Origin: Nocardioides dokdonensis FR1436
Lineage (GTDB): Bacteria; Actinomycetota; Actinomycetes; Propionibacteriales; Nocardioidaceae
Direction: 5' to 3'
NCBI RefSeq assembly: GCF_001653335.1
Contig: NZ_CP015079.1
Span: 3,968,001-4,032,000 of the forward strand
Length of the DNA stretch: 64,000 nt
The position numbers and the translations under genes were made by a program. Each line of letters opens with the position of its first letter. Positions within the stretch are counted from its first letter, which is position 1. Under the pieces are notes generated by a model. The model did not search any database. It saw only the letters and a program-made list of their open reading frames with translations, and had not been told where the DNA came from. Below are positions 43,394-55,343 of the stretch, piece after piece.

Positions 43394-44467
43394 TCATGTC
43401 CCAGGACCGGCCCCGAGCTCGCCGTACAGGCGCAGGTAGTCGGCCCGCATCGACTCGACCGAGAAGCGTCGCCGGACGAGCTCGTGGCCACATCCCACCA
43501 GCCGCGCCGCGTACGCCGGGTCGTCGAGGACGGCGTCCAGTCCAGCCTGCAGCGCGTCGACCTCGCCGGGTTCCACGAGCCGTGCGGCGTCGGCGAGGTC
43601 CCGCAGGCCGCCGACGTCGCTCGCCACGAGCGGCACCCCCGCGGCGAGAGCCTCGAGGGCCGCCATCGACAACCCCTCGCGGTCGCTGGGCACCACGGCG
43701 ACGTCGCACGCTGCCAGGAGGTCGGTGACGTCGCTGCGGGTGCCCAGCAGCCGCACCCTGCTGCGGAGCCCGAGACGACCGACCAGCCGGTCCAGGCGCT
43801 CGCGCTCGCGGCCGTCCCCGGCCAGCAGCAGCGTGCCGGTGCCGCGGCGGGCCCAGGCCGCGACCAGGAGGTCCTGGCGCTTGGGCGACACCAGCCGGGC
43901 GACGCACAGCGCGACCTGCTCCCCCTCGCCCAGCCCGAGCGCGCGCCGGGCGTCGGCCCGGGACGGCAGGACCGGCACGGGGACCGCGTTGGGCACCACC
44001 CGGATGCGCTCCGGGGGCAGACCCCAGCGGGCGAGGTCGTCGGCCACCGAGGTCGAGACCGCGACGACGAGGTCGGACCACCGGCCGAGCACCCGCACGG
44101 CGGGCAAGTAGTCCTCGGGCGCCAGGCCGTGGACGGTCGTCAGGACCGGAGGGTGTCCGGTCGCCCAGGTGCCCAGCCGACCCGCCAGGGTGGCCCGCAC
44201 GTTGTGCGCGTGCACCAGGTCCGGACGCCCCCTCAGGCTCCAGCGCGCCACCCGGGCCCCGGCCAGCGCGAGCCGGCGACGACCGGCCACCCGCATCGGG
44301 ACCGGCAGGTGGGTGATCCCCGCAGTCTCCAGCTGCTGGGCACGCCAGCCGTCGTCACTGGCCACGCAGACGTCGTGCCCGCCGGCCACGAGCGAGGCGG
44401 CGAGGTCGGTCACGAGCGTCTCCGCTCCCCCCGAACCCATCTCGGCGATCGACATCAGCAGCCGCAC
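43394..44467 (-). CDS. GT4-family glycosyltransferase 2
   Basis: A 357-aa GT-B enzyme. N-terminal AEMGSGGAETLVTDLA (about 8-23) is a typical GT4 donor-side loop; C-domain has CVARLVSPKRQDLL (about 188) and VPSDREGLSMAALEALAAG (about 261-279) with the two Glu residues of EX7E. GTG start at 44467 overlaps the next gene's end by 13 nt, so the two are coupled. Confidence 0.9.
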   Translation of the reverse strand: MRLLMSIAEMGSGGAETLVTDLAASLVAGGHDVCVASDDGWRAQQLETAGITHLPVPMRVAGRRRLALAGARVARWSLRGRPDLVHAHNVRATLAGRLGTWATGHPPVLTTVHGLAPEDYLPAVRVLGRWSDLVVAVSTSVADDLARWGLPPERIRVVPNAVPVPVLPSRADARRALGLGEGEQVALCVARLVSPKRQDLLVAAWARRGTGTLLLAGDGRERERLDRLVGRLGLRSRVRLLGTRSDVTDLLAACDVAVVPSDREGLSMAALEALAAGVPLVASDVGGLRDLADAARLVEPGEVDALQAGLDAVLDDPAYAARLVGCGHELVRRRFSVESMRADYLRLYGELGAGPGT

Positions 44468-45618
44468 GGTCGACCTCCGGCATAGACCCGCTCCAGGTCG
44501 TCCAGGCAGCCCTCCAGGGTGTGGTGCGCGAGCACCCGCTGGCGGGCCGCGGCACCCAGGGCCCGACGCAGCGCGGGGTCGTCGCGCAGCCTGCTGAGGG
44601 CGGTCGCCACCGCGTCGGGGTCGCCCGCTGGGACCAGCAGCGCCTCACGCTCGTGCCGCAGCAGCTCCGGGACACCCCCGACCGAGGTCGCCACCACCGG
44701 CAACCCGCTCGCCATCGCCTGCAGCAGGACCATCGGACAGCTCTCGGCCAGCGAGGTCAGCAGGAGCGCGTCCGCACGGGCGAGGACCCGCTCGGGATCG
44801 CCCACGTGTCCGAGCAGCTCGACCCGGTCCCGCAGCCCGGCCGCGGCCACCCGTCGGGCCAGGTGCTCGCGCGACGGGCCGTCACCGGCCAGCAGCACCC
44901 GCACGCCCTCGGCCCGGCCCAGGGCGTCGACCAGCAGGTCGAGCCCCTTGACCGGCTCCAGCGACCCGATCCACGCCACCACCAGCTCGCGCGGCTCCAC
45001 TCCCTGCCCCGGCCCGGACGTGGAGGGACGGAAGCGCTCGGCATCCACCCCGTTGGGCACCACGTGCACCCGGGCCGGGGCCAGGCCCACGTGCTCGACG
45101 GCGTACGCCGCCACCGCAGCGCTGGGCGAGACGACGCAGGCCCGGCTCCACCGGGTCATCCAGCGCTCCCCGTGCAGGTAGAGCCACGGGTCCCGACGGC
45201 GGCGCGGGGCCGCGGACAGGTTGCCGCGGACGCGCTCGCTGAGCGCGTCCGGGACGCCGTGCAGGGTGTAGACGACCCGGGTGGAGCGCAGCACGGGCGC
45301 GAGCGCGCGGCCCAGCCAGCCCGCGCGTCGGTCCTGGAGGTGCAGCACGTCCGGGCGCAGCCGGAGCAGCGTCCGGGCCAGCCGCAGCAGGCCCGGGAGG
45401 TCGCGCTTGGAGGTGGCCACCACCGGGTGCCACACGACCCCTGCCTGCTGCGCCCGGGTCGCTCCGGCACCCGCCGGACCCACGACGTGCGAGTCCAGAC
45501 CGCGCGCCGCCAGACCCACGGCCACGTCGACGGCGTGGTCGACCGGCCCGCCGCGCTCCTGGGTGAGCACCTGCACCACCCGGGCGGGCGTGCCCGTCAC
45601 CGGCCCCGGCACCTGCAT
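44455..45618 (-). CDS. GT4-family glycosyltransferase 3
   Basis: A 387-aa GT-B enzyme: [17 protein letters not shown] (about 17-33), [18 protein letters not shown] (about 218) and [19 protein letters not shown] (about 287-305). Ends in a Cys-rich GRPCGC. ATG 45618 is 4 nt after the ligase gene stop. Confidence 0.9.
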   Translation of the reverse strand: MQVPGPVTGTPARVVQVLTQERGGPVDHAVDVAVGLAARGLDSHVVGPAGAGATRAQQAGVVWHPVVATSKRDLPGLLRLARTLLRLRPDVLHLQDRRAGWLGRALAPVLRSTRVVYTLHGVPDALSERVRGNLSAAPRRRRDPWLYLHGERWMTRWSRACVVSPSAAVAAYAVEHVGLAPARVHVVPNGVDAERFRPSTSGPGQGVEPRELVVAWIGSLEPVKGLDLLVDALGRAEGVRVLLAGDGPSREHLARRVAAAGLRDRVELLGHVGDPERVLARADALLLTSLAESCPMVLLQAMASGLPVVATSVGGVPELLRHEREALLVPAGDPDAVATALSRLRDDPALRRALGAAARQRVLAHHTLEGCLDDLERVYAGGRPCGC

Positions 45619-45622
45619 CGTC

Positions 45623-46975
45623 TCAGTCCTCCGGTGCGGGCGGCGACGGCTCGTCGACCAGCAGCACCGCCCCGAGTGCGACCAGGAGCCACAACGGCAG
45701 GAAGAACTGCTCGCTGAGGAACACCGCCGCCACGATCGTGCCGACCAGGGCCGAGAACACCGCCGACGCCAACCCGTCCTCGTCGCGCCGCCAGGCCCGC
45801 CAGGCCCCGCGCAGACCCGCGACCAGGAGCGCCAGGAAGGCGGTCAGCCCGATGAACCCGACCTCCGCGGCCACCTCGAGATAGGTCTGGTGCGCCACGT
45901 CGAGGTCGCTGGTGGCGCTGACGGGCAGCTGCTCGAGCCAGCGGGCGTGCTCGGCGCCGAAGGAGCCCGGGCCCTGCCCGAGCAGCGGCGCGTCGAGCGC
46001 CATCTCCCCCGCGGCCTGCCACAGCTGGAGGCGCTCGGTGATGTTCTCGTCGGCGACGGCGTCCTTCTGGCGCAGGCTCTCGGCGACCAGGTCCGGGAAC
46101 ATCGCCGCCACCAGCGCGGCCAGGACCAAGAGCACCCCGGCGAGGCCGGTCAGCTGCTGGAGGGTGATCTGGCGGGCCAGGACGGCCACCAGCAGCACCA
46201 CCGCCAGGCCGATCAGGGCTCCACGGGAGAACGTCCCCAGCAGGGCGACGGTGATCAGCACCGTGGCCAGGTCCCAGCCGCTCGGGCGCCAGCCGCGGCG
46301 ACGCACCGCCAACGAGAGGGGCAGCGCGGCCAGCAGGAAGAACGCGAAGTCGTTGGGGTCGCCGATCGGGCCGCCGACGCGTCGGTCCAGGCCGATCGTG
46401 TACGACACGATGCCCGCCGCTGCCGCCACGGCGGAGGCGGCCACGTAGACCCGGGCCAGGGTGCGCGGCGCGAGCCGCCCGGCGCGCATCGTGTCCACCA
46501 GCACCAGCAGGAGCACCAGGAAGCCGACCCAGCGCAGCAGCACCTCACCGCCGTCGGGGGTGCCGTTGAGCGCGGCGGAGGCCAGCAACGCCACCCCCAG
46601 CAGCCCCGCGGCCGCCAGCGCCTTGGTCCGAGGCCCGCCGTGCAGCCGGCCGGTGGCGCGGCGCACGAGCCAGGAGGCGAACGCCAGCAGGGCCAGCAGC
46701 TTCATGATGCGCGGGTCCACGAGGGCGAGGTAGTCCTCGAAGAGCGAGGCGGCCACGACGAGGCTCAGGGCGACCTCGAGCCGGGTCAGCATCACCGCCA
46801 GCGCCAGCACCCCGACCAGGACCGGGCCGGCCACTGCCGGCGCCAGGCCGACGCCCAGGCCGCCCGCGAGGGCCAGCAGCGCGGGCACCAGCACGAAGGG
46901 CCAGCGTCGCTCGCGCCGCCCACCCGCGCCGCGAGCCACGACGGACGGTCGCTCGGCCACGTCGGTGCCGCTCAT
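45623..46975 (-). CDS. O-antigen ligase/polymerase-like membrane protein (Wzy_C)
   Basis: A 450-aa polytopic protein with about twelve helices and the Wzy_C region around [15 protein letters not shown] (about 243-257), followed by a large outside loop with [17 protein letters not shown] and [14 protein letters not shown]. Such proteins polymerise or attach undecaprenyl-linked glycans outside the membrane. In a Gram-positive-type locus with a flippase and Wzz-like protein, polymerase (Wzy) is the likelier role. ATG 46975 overlaps the flippase stop. Confidence 0.85.
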   Translation of the reverse strand: MSGTDVAERPSVVARGAGGRRERRWPFVLVPALLALAGGLGVGLAPAVAGPVLVGVLALAVMLTRLEVALSLVVAASLFEDYLALVDPRIMKLLALLAFASWLVRRATGRLHGGPRTKALAAAGLLGVALLASAALNGTPDGGEVLLRWVGFLVLLLVLVDTMRAGRLAPRTLARVYVAASAVAAAAGIVSYTIGLDRRVGGPIGDPNDFAFFLLAALPLSLAVRRRGWRPSGWDLATVLITVALLGTFSRGALIGLAVVLLVAVLARQITLQQLTGLAGVLLVLAALVAAMFPDLVAESLRQKDAVADENITERLQLWQAAGEMALDAPLLGQGPGSFGAEHARWLEQLPVSATSDLDVAHQTYLEVAAEVGFIGLTAFLALLVAGLRGAWRAWRRDEDGLASAVFSALVGTIVAAVFLSEQFFLPLWLLVALGAVLLVDEPSPPAPED

Positions 46976-48453
46976 GCCAGGGCCTCCTGGCGCCGCAGCA
47001 GCGCCAGGGCGCCGCTCCAGGCGGGGCCACCGGTCCGGCGCAGCACCAGCAGGAAGGTGGTCGCGGCGACCAGGGACACGACCAGCACCCCCAGCGGGCC
47101 GGCATCGACGTCGACGGCCCTCAGCCCCACCACGACCAGCGCCATCGCGGCGGTGGCCAGCACGGCCGGGCGCACGTCGGCGAGCAGGCGGGCGCCCGAG
47201 GTGCCGGGCACGGCCCGACGGGCCAGGAGCCCGGCCAGCACCGCCACTCCTGCGACCACGACGAGCTGGGTCAGCGCGACGGCTCGGATGCCGCGCTCGA
47301 CCACGACCAGGAGCGTGAGCCCGAGGAGCGTGAGGTGCACGAGCCGCACCGCCATCGCCACCCCCGGGCGCCCCGCCGCGTTCAGCACGGTCAGGCTCAC
47401 CTGGGTCAGGGCGAGCAGGAACGCGTAGCCGACGAGCAGGACCAGCACCGGGGACGCAGGCGCCCACTCGGGGCCCAGCAGCACGAGGTCGTCGGCGAGC
47501 AGCGCCAGCAGCACGCAGGCCGGCAGCATCAACGAGAAGGTGACCGCCATCGCCACCTCCCCGGCGCGGGCCCGCTCGTTGCCGCGGGTGCGGCACAGGA
47601 ACGGGAAGGCGGCCCCGGTGACCACCACCGCCACCATCAGGTAGGGCATGTTGGCGATCCGGTAGGACAACGAGTAGTGGCCCAGGGACAGGGCCCCGAG
47701 GACCCGGGCCACGAGCAGGTAGTCGAGGTTGAGCTGGACGACCTCCAGCAGGTGGGCGCCCGAGAAGGGTGCCCCGAAGCCCACGAGCGCCCGCGCGTCG
47801 CTGCGCTCCCAACCGGGCAGCACGGGCGGGTGGACGGCCCACGCGAGCAGCATCATCAGGACGGCCTGGACGACCTGGCCGGCGACCAGGGCCATCACAC
47901 CGACCCCCTGGCTGACCAGGGCGATGGCGACCACGGCGCCGACCGCGGCGGAGACGGTGTCGGGCACGATGCGCCGGGCGAAGGCCAGCCGGCGGCGCAG
48001 CAGCTCCGCGGTCACCCCGGCGACCGCCAGGCACGGCAGCACCACGGTCAGCCCGCGGATCACCGCCGCTCCCCCGTCGCCGGCGCGCAGGCCGGAGGCG
48101 AGGGCGGGCGCGGCTACCCAGAGCAGTGCGGCCAGGGCCGTGCTGAGGACCAGGCCCAGGGTCAGGGCCGTCCGGGCGGCGCGATCGGCGTCCCCGCGCA
48201 GGTGCACGAGCGCGTTGGCGGTCCCGAGGGTGCCGAGGATGGCTGCGACGTGGGCGACCAGGGTGCCCAGGGCCACCAGGCCCAGGGCCTCCGGCGTGAG
48301 CACCGCGGCCAGGGTCAGGAGCACCACGGTGTGGGCACCCTTGACCACGATGCCGTTCGTCGCCAGCCACAGGGCGCCCCGAGCGGTACGCCGTGCCGAG
48401 TCGTGAGGGGCGGGTGCGTCAGCACTCGTGCGCGCACGGGTCGATGCTGGCAT
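46972..48453 (-). CDS. Lipopolysaccharide/exopolysaccharide flippase (MOP superfamily)
   Basis: A 493-aa membrane protein with about twelve to fourteen helices. ALWLATNGIVVKGAHTVVL opens helix 1 and SYRIANMPYLMVAVVVTGAA marks the conserved Polysacc_synt region. It should flip lipid-linked repeat units. ATG 48453 has GGGGGGAG 5 nt upstream; an ATG 7 codons earlier is possible. It is the first gene of the minus-strand polysaccharide operon. Confidence 0.9.
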   Translation of the reverse strand: MPASTRARTSADAPAPHDSARRTARGALWLATNGIVVKGAHTVVLLTLAAVLTPEALGLVALGTLVAHVAAILGTLGTANALVHLRGDADRAARTALTLGLVLSTALAALLWVAAPALASGLRAGDGGAAVIRGLTVVLPCLAVAGVTAELLRRRLAFARRIVPDTVSAAVGAVVAIALVSQGVGVMALVAGQVVQAVLMMLLAWAVHPPVLPGWERSDARALVGFGAPFSGAHLLEVVQLNLDYLLVARVLGALSLGHYSLSYRIANMPYLMVAVVVTGAAFPFLCRTRGNERARAGEVAMAVTFSLMLPACVLLALLADDLVLLGPEWAPASPVLVLLVGYAFLLALTQVSLTVLNAAGRPGVAMAVRLVHLTLLGLTLLVVVERGIRAVALTQLVVVAGVAVLAGLLARRAVPGTSGARLLADVRPAVLATAAMALVVVGLRAVDVDAGPLGVLVVSLVAATTFLLVLRRTGGPAWSGALALLRRQEALA

Positions 48454-48601
48454 CCGACTCCCCCCGGTAGTCATCGTGCACACGAGAACCGTCTCCCGCG
48501 CTCCACTCACGTTACCCAGAAGGTTTCGGCCTACACCTGTACGGTCATACTCAGAGCCTGTGCCGAGACCGCTCCGGCACGCGTCACGCCGAGGGGGCCG
48601 T

Positions 48602-49327
48602 GTGCAGAAGCTCGTCAGCGGGGTGCTCCCCATCGTCGTCATCGCCATGCTCGCCTCCGGCTGCAGCACGATCCGGGCGCAGGTCGACGGGTCAACCCGT
48701 GACGACGGTGCCAGCATCACGCTGCCGCCCGTGCTCGAGACGGCGGAGTGGGCGGTCAACGACGGGCTGCTCTCCGTGCTCGTCCGCAACGACGACAGCC
48801 GGCAGCTGCGCAACGCGACCGTCACCTTGCAGGGCCTCGACGCCGACGGCGTCCTCGTCGGGACCTGGAACGCCGACACCATGGCCGGTGAGAGCTCCTG
48901 CTGCACGGTGCTCGACCTCGAGCCCGACGGCCAGTTCGGCCTCTACTTCGCCATCGGCGCCGACGCCGAGCAGATCGACGACATCCGACTGTCGTTCACC
49001 GAGATCTCCTGGGCCGAGCGGGGCGGTGCTCCCGTGGAGCCCGCCGCCGTCGCGGTCCCGCAGGACACGTTCCTCGACACCGATCGCACCGTCGTCACCG
49101 CTCGGGTGGTGACCGGCCCGCAGGAGGTGCCCCGCGCGCTGGTCCAGGCCGTGCTGCGCGGCCGCTCGGGCAAGCTGATCGCGGTCGTGAGCGGTCGCTG
49201 GAGCTGCTTCGCGGCTGACGAGACCCGGCGCATCCGCATGGAGCTGTTCCAGCAGGTGCCGGCCGGCACCACGGTTGACACCGTCACGGTGACCCGCCTC
49301 AACAGCGGGCCCCAACCCACCTGCTGA
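48602..49327 (+). CDS. Lipoprotein of unknown function
   Basis: A 241-aa lipoprotein: signal peptide VQKLVSGVLPIVVIAMLASGC with lipobox LASGC (Cys near 21). The mature part is beta-rich with a pair of Cys in SSCCTVLDLEP, and two more Cys near the end that may be bonded. No family recognised. GTG 48602 follows a GAGGGGG ribosome-site-like run. It is divergent from the flippase operon, so a link to the cell envelope is plausible but not shown. Confidence 0.65.
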   Translation: MQKLVSGVLPIVVIAMLASGCSTIRAQVDGSTRDDGASITLPPVLETAEWAVNDGLLSVLVRNDDSRQLRNATVTLQGLDADGVLVGTWNADTMAGESSCCTVLDLEPDGQFGLYFAIGADAEQIDDIRLSFTEISWAERGGAPVEPAAVAVPQDTFLDTDRTVVTARVVTGPQEVPRALVQAVLRGRSGKLIAVVSGRWSCFAADETRRIRMELFQQVPAGTTVDTVTVTRLNSGPQPTC

Positions 49328-49339
49328 CCCGGGCCGCCT

Positions 49340-49362
49340 GCCGACCCGGGCCCGCGGTCGGC
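49340..49362 (+). terminator. Hairpin between convergent genes
   Basis: GCCGACC (49340-49346) and GGTCGGC (49356-49362) form a 7-bp stem with a 9-base GC loop, ending at the stop codon of the minus-strand gene. No U-run; possible bidirectional stop. Confidence 0.4.
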
Positions 49363-50118
49363 TCAGTGTCCGCGGAACAGCCAGCCCAGCGGTCGCGGGT
49401 CGTTGCCGGCGTCCTCGAGGTCGTCGCTCCGGTCGGGCTCGGTCTCCGTCTCGATGACGCGGTCGAACTCGCGCACGGGCTCGGTCGCGGTCGCGGTTGC
49501 GGTCACCGGGTCGCTGTCGACCTCGACGTCCGTCCTGTCGTCCGGCCCGGCGTCCTCACGGAGGCTCTCGGGCGTCGTCTGGTCGCGGGTCGGCAGCGAG
49601 GCCACGGCGTACAGCGACGACTCGCGGATCCGCGGCGGAGGCCCCGGCTGGGCGTCGGCCTCGGCGTCCGCGTCGGCCTGCGCCTCGAGGTCGTCCCACG
49701 ACCGGGGCGCCACGACGGCCTCGGAGCGGGTCGCGGTGGACAGCAGCGCACCCAGGTCGCCGAGCCCGCCGCCGATCTGTGCCAACAGAGCCTCGACCCT
49801 GGTGCGCAGCTCGGCCATCTCGGCCCGCTCAGCGGCGGCCCCGTCGCCCAGGCTCTCGGCCTCGGCCCGGGCCCGGGCCACGATCGCGTCGGCACGCTGG
49901 CGCGCCTCGTCGACGAGCTCGGCCGCGAGGCTCTCGGCCTCCGCGACCATCGACTCGGCCTCCGCAGCAGCCTGGTCGCTCAGCCGGTTGGCCTCGGCGA
50001 CGATCTCCGACGCCGCGCGCCGCGCCGCCAGCTCGGCGCGCAGCCGCGACGTCTGCTCGCCGGCCGCGCCCCGGTCGGTGCTCGACCCGGTCGTGCTCGT
50101 GCTCTCGTGGTCCGTCAC
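49363..50118 (-). CDS. Coiled-coil protein, DivIVA/ATP-synthase-b-like repeat, unknown
   Basis: A 251-aa cytoplasmic protein. Residues 22-115 are an uninterrupted Ala/Glu-rich coiled coil with repeated AEAES/ARAEAES heptads, like DivIVA-type or F-type b-subunit scaffolds. From about 140 it is acidic and Thr-rich (ATATATEP), likely disordered, ending in PLGWLFRGH. No DivIVA N-terminal signature is seen. A structural or cell-division scaffold is a guess. GTG start at 50118. Confidence 0.65.
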   Translation of the reverse strand: MTDHESTSTTGSSTDRGAAGEQTSRLRAELAARRAASEIVAEANRLSDQAAAEAESMVAEAESLAAELVDEARQRADAIVARARAEAESLGDGAAAERAEMAELRTRVEALLAQIGGGLGDLGALLSTATRSEAVVAPRSWDDLEAQADADAEADAQPGPPPRIRESSLYAVASLPTRDQTTPESLREDAGPDDRTDVEVDSDPVTATATATEPVREFDRVIETETEPDRSDDLEDAGNDPRPLGWLFRGH

Positions 50119-50239
50119 TGGCCCCCCTCGCTGCTGAGCCGCCCGACGGGCGACTCGACGGTCAGGACGAGCCTACCCGTCCCGCTCCGGTCCACACCTG
50201 TGCACCGAAGGGGTGAGAGGGGCTCCGGAGCCCGATGCC

Positions 50240-51163
50240 TCACTCCTGGACGGCCTTGGCCACGCTGAGCATCCGGGTGACCATCGTGCGTTGCTCGACG
50301 TCGAGGGAGCGGCCGGCGGCGACGGCGTCCTGGACGAGCCACAGCACGTTCAGCACCTGGCGCACCACCGTCCAGGCCACGGCCCGGTCCTCGTCGAGCC
50401 CGGCAGTGTCGAGCACCGCGTGGAACCGGCGTCGTACGCCGCCACGGACGTCGCCGTGCAGCTCCTCCCAGCGGTTCCACAGCAGGGGCGCGGGCTCCCA
50501 GTGCGGGTCCCCGCTCATCGCGTGCGGGTCGATGGCGAGCCACTCCCCCTCATGGCGCGGGTCGGCGAGCACGTTCTCGTAGTGCAGGTCGCCGTGCACC
50601 AGCACGCCCGTGCTCCGCTCGTCGGTTCCCAGGTCGCGCAGCAGCGAGAGGCACTGCTCGACCATCCGTCGCGGCAGCGGCGCCTGCGGCGGCAGCGCGC
50701 GCAGCGGGTCGGCGTAGCGGCCGACGTGGTCGGTGAGCCGCAGCAGCTGTGGCGGAGCAGGCACGTGCAGCCGTGCGTACAGGCCGGCGGCCGCCTCGCA
50801 GGCGTGCACGTCCCACAGGTCCGTGAGGTCCGTGCGCGCGAGCCGCTCGAGCAGGACGGCCCGACGGCGGGGGTCGGCGCGCAGCAGGCGGACGGCGCCG
50901 CGACCACCCCAGTGCTGCAGCGCGAGGGCCTCGTGCTGGGTCTCGAGGTCGGGGAAGGCCACCTTGAGCACCACCTCGACGCCGGCGTCGTCCAGCACCG
51001 GCAGCACCACGGAGGCGTGCCCCCACCACATCTCGCCGGTGGCCGTCAGCGCCCACTCGGCCAGCAGGTCCGCGAGCGTGCCGGGCAGCGCGGCGACGTA
51101 CGCCGCCCAGGCGGGGCCGCGGTCGGCGAAGGCGAGCACCTCCGCCGGCAGCCGCAGCCGCAC
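50240..51163 (-). CDS. Aminoglycoside/hydroxyurea phosphotransferase-like kinase
   Basis: A 307-aa protein of the APH(6)/hydroxyurea-phosphotransferase group, cytoplasmic. Catalytic loop VLVHGDLHYENVL (about 187-199) and metal motif AIDPHAMSGDP (about 211-221) are intact, as is the ATP-binding VVLKVAFPDLETQHEALAL region. It could modify an antibiotic or a metabolite; the nearest-known relatives inactivate streptomycin, which does not prove resistance here. GTG 51163 lies 7 nt after the lepA stop, so it is probably in the lepA transcript. Confidence 0.85.
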   Translation of the reverse strand: MRLRLPAEVLAFADRGPAWAAYVAALPGTLADLLAEWALTATGEMWWGHASVVLPVLDDAGVEVVLKVAFPDLETQHEALALQHWGGRGAVRLLRADPRRRAVLLERLARTDLTDLWDVHACEAAAGLYARLHVPAPPQLLRLTDHVGRYADPLRALPPQAPLPRRMVEQCLSLLRDLGTDERSTGVLVHGDLHYENVLADPRHEGEWLAIDPHAMSGDPHWEPAPLLWNRWEELHGDVRGGVRRRFHAVLDTAGLDEDRAVAWTVVRQVLNVLWLVQDAVAAGRSLDVEQRTMVTRMLSVAKAVQE

Positions 51164-51170
51164 GGTGCCC

Positions 51171-53051
<1,881 letters not shown>

Positions 53052-53146
53052 GGGGCTCGGAGATCTCTCGGACGACGGGACGCGGGCGTGCCCATCCTCC
53101 CACGGGTGCGGTCGATGGGCCGCCTCCTGGTGTCGGTGCCCACGCC

Positions 53147-53152
53147 TAGCGT
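53147..53152 (+). promoter_or_regulatory. Leaderless -10 box (TAGCGT) for the SnoaL-like gene
   Basis: Six nt before ATG 53159. The same region on the minus strand is upstream of lepA. Confidence 0.6.
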
Positions 53153-53158
53153 GGCGGC

Positions 53159-53572
53159 ATGGACACCCCGGGCTCCACCACCACCGGCTCCCCCGCACCC
53201 GACCCGACCGAGGCGCTGGTGCTGGCCTACTGGGCAGCTGCCGAGGCGCGCGAGTGGACGACGTTCAGCGCCCTGCTGGCCGCCGACCTGGTCTGCACCT
53301 ACCCCCAGACCCGTGAGCGGGTGCGCGGGCGCGAGGCCTGGGCCCGCTACAACCGGGAGTACCCGGGCGACTGGCACCTGAGCGTGACCAGGGTGGTCGC
53401 ACGCGGGCGCCAGGCGGTCTCCGAGATCAGCGTCGCGGTGGACGGCGAGTCGTGGACCGGCATCACCTTCTTCGACCTCGACGACCAGGGGCTGGTCGCG
53501 GCCGTCGAGGAGTGGTGGCCCGATCCCTACGAGCCGCCGTCGGGCCGGGCCCACCTGGTGGAGCGCTACTGA
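53159..53572 (+). CDS. SnoaL-like (NTF2-fold) protein
   Basis: A 137-aa cytoplasmic NTF2-like protein. Helical start ([15 protein letters not shown], about 20-34), then beta-sheet ending in [14 protein letters not shown]. Such folds include isomerases, hydrolases and ligand-binding proteins; no catalytic residues can be named. Start fixed by TAGCGT. Its stop is 7 nt from the convergent poxB-like stop. Confidence 0.75.
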   Translation: MDTPGSTTTGSPAPDPTEALVLAYWAAAEAREWTTFSALLAADLVCTYPQTRERVRGREAWARYNREYPGDWHLSVTRVVARGRQAVSEISVAVDGESWTGITFFDLDDQGLVAAVEEWWPDPYEPPSGRAHLVERY

Positions 53573-53579
53573 GCGCCGC

Positions 53580-55304
53580 TCACTCGGGGCTGATCACCAT
53601 CTCCTTGGCCTTGGCGATCGCGAAGCCCCAGCCCTGCTCGAGGGTGGGCTTCGAGGGCACGGCGATCTCGTCGGGGTTGGTGACCACGTCGAGCAGCACC
53701 GGCCCGTCGTGCGCGAGCGCGCGGCGTACGGCGTCGTCGAGGTCGTGCGGGTCCTCGACCCGGATGCCCCGCATGCCGATCGCCTCGGCGACCCGGGCCA
53801 GGTCGGGGTTGTCCAGGACGGTGCCGTACTCGGCCATCCCGACCTGCTCCATCTCGAGCTTGACCATGCCGAGCCGGCCGTTGTCGAAGACCACGAGCTT
53901 GACCGGGAGGTCGTGGGTCACGGCCGTGATGAGGTCGCCCATCAGCATGGTCAGGCCGCCGTCGCCGCAGAAGGCGACGACCTGCCGGTGGCGGTCGAGG
54001 GCCTGCGCCCCGAGCGCCTGCGGCAGCGCGTTGGCCATCGAGCCGAGGTTGAAGGAGCCCAGCAGCCGCCGGTCGCGGTCGATGCGCACGAACCGGGAGA
54101 GCCACGTCGTGGCCATCCCCGTGTCGGTGGTGAACACGGCGTCCGGCGCGGCGTGCCGGTCCACGAGCCCGGCGAGCAGCTCGGGGCGGATGCGGCGCTC
54201 GGGGTTGTCGACCTTGCGGCGCAGGAAGCCGGCGGGCTTCTTCTCGTAGTCGGGGTCGACGAAGTGCTGCTGCAGCTCCTGCCACTTCTCGTACGCCGCG
54301 CGGGCGTGCTCGAGGTGTCCGCGGCTCTCGCGCCGCTCGAGGTGCGGCAGCATCGCACCGACGGCGAGACGGGCATCCCCGACCACCGCGTGGTCGACCG
54401 GGTGCCGGCGGCCGATGTGGGTGCCGTCGCGGTCGATCTGCACGACCGTCTTCCCCGAGGGGTAGAAGTCCTTGTAGGGGAAGTCGGTGCCGACCATCAG
54501 CAGCAGGTCGCAGGTCTCGAGGGCGAGCGTCGTCGCGGGGTTGCCGAGCAGCCCCGACTGACCGACCTCGTAGGGGTTCTCGTGGTCGAAGCCCTCCTTG
54601 CCCTTGAGCGCGACGACCATCGGGGCCCCGAGCCGCTCGGCGAGCTCCAGGACCTCCGCCCGGGCCTGCCGGGCCCCCTGCCCGACGAGGAGCGTCACCT
54701 TGTCCGCCGACGAGATGGCGTCGACCGCGGCCCGCAGCGCGTCGGCCACCGGCGCGGCCGGCGGGTCGTCGGTGACGAATCGCGGGACGCGCGTGCCGGA
54801 GGGCAGGTCCAGCCCGCCGACGTCGCCGGGCAGGGTCAGCACTGCCACCCCGCGCTGCTGGAGCGCCGCGTTGCCGGCCTGCTCGACCAGGGTGGGCAGC
54901 TGGGCGGGATCGGTGACGGTGGCCGAGAAGACCGACACGTCGGCGAAGAGGACGTCGTTGTCGACCTCCTGGAAGAAGTCGCTGCCGATCTCGGCCCGCG
55001 GCACCTGGCCGACGATGGCCAGCACCGGCGCGTGGGACTTCTTGGCGTCGTACAGGCCGTTGAGCAGGTGGACGGCGCCCGGCCCGACCGTGCCCATGCA
55101 GACCCCGAGGCGGCCGGTCAGCTGAGCCTGCGCGCCGGCGGCGAAGGCGGCGACCTCCTCGTGCCGCACCCCCATCCAGGTCAACCGGTCCTCGCGACGG
55201 ATGGCGTCGGTGACGGGGTTCAGGGCGTCCCCGACGACGCCCCACACCTCGGTCGTGCCGTGGTCGGCGATGGCCTCGATCAGGAGCTCCGCAACGGTGG
55301 TCAT
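53580..55304 (-). CDS. poxB: Pyruvate oxidase/dehydrogenase-like ThDP enzyme
   Basis: A 574-aa thiamine-diphosphate enzyme of the PoxB/acetolactate-synthase family. N-domain has VVGDALNPVTDAI and the catalytic Glu in GVRHEEVAAFAAGA (about 45-58); the C-domain has GDGGLTMLMGDLITA (about 436) with the ThDP motif ending in FDNGRLGM. It most likely turns pyruvate to acetate and CO2 with a quinone acceptor, but family members also make acetolactate. ATG at 55304. The gene follows the glutamate-synthase-like gene in the same direction after 39 nt. Confidence 0.88.
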   Translation of the reverse strand: MTTVAELLIEAIADHGTTEVWGVVGDALNPVTDAIRREDRLTWMGVRHEEVAAFAAGAQAQLTGRLGVCMGTVGPGAVHLLNGLYDAKKSHAPVLAIVGQVPRAEIGSDFFQEVDNDVLFADVSVFSATVTDPAQLPTLVEQAGNAALQQRGVAVLTLPGDVGGLDLPSGTRVPRFVTDDPPAAPVADALRAAVDAISSADKVTLLVGQGARQARAEVLELAERLGAPMVVALKGKEGFDHENPYEVGQSGLLGNPATTLALETCDLLLMVGTDFPYKDFYPSGKTVVQIDRDGTHIGRRHPVDHAVVGDARLAVGAMLPHLERRESRGHLEHARAAYEKWQELQQHFVDPDYEKKPAGFLRRKVDNPERRIRPELLAGLVDRHAAPDAVFTTDTGMATTWLSRFVRIDRDRRLLGSFNLGSMANALPQALGAQALDRHRQVVAFCGDGGLTMLMGDLITAVTHDLPVKLVVFDNGRLGMVKLEMEQVGMAEYGTVLDNPDLARVAEAIGMRGIRVEDPHDLDDAVRRALAHDGPVLLDVVTNPDEIAVPSKPTLEQGWGFAIAKAKEMVISPE

Positions 55305-55343
55305 GGGCCCACCCTGCCCGGGCGTCCCGGTGCCGGACAGGCC

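Noticed and set aside
50240..51163. Streptomycin resistance gene
   Set aside because: The fold and motifs fit the APH(6)-like group, but the genomic place after lepA suggests a housekeeping kinase; resistance cannot be claimed from sequence.
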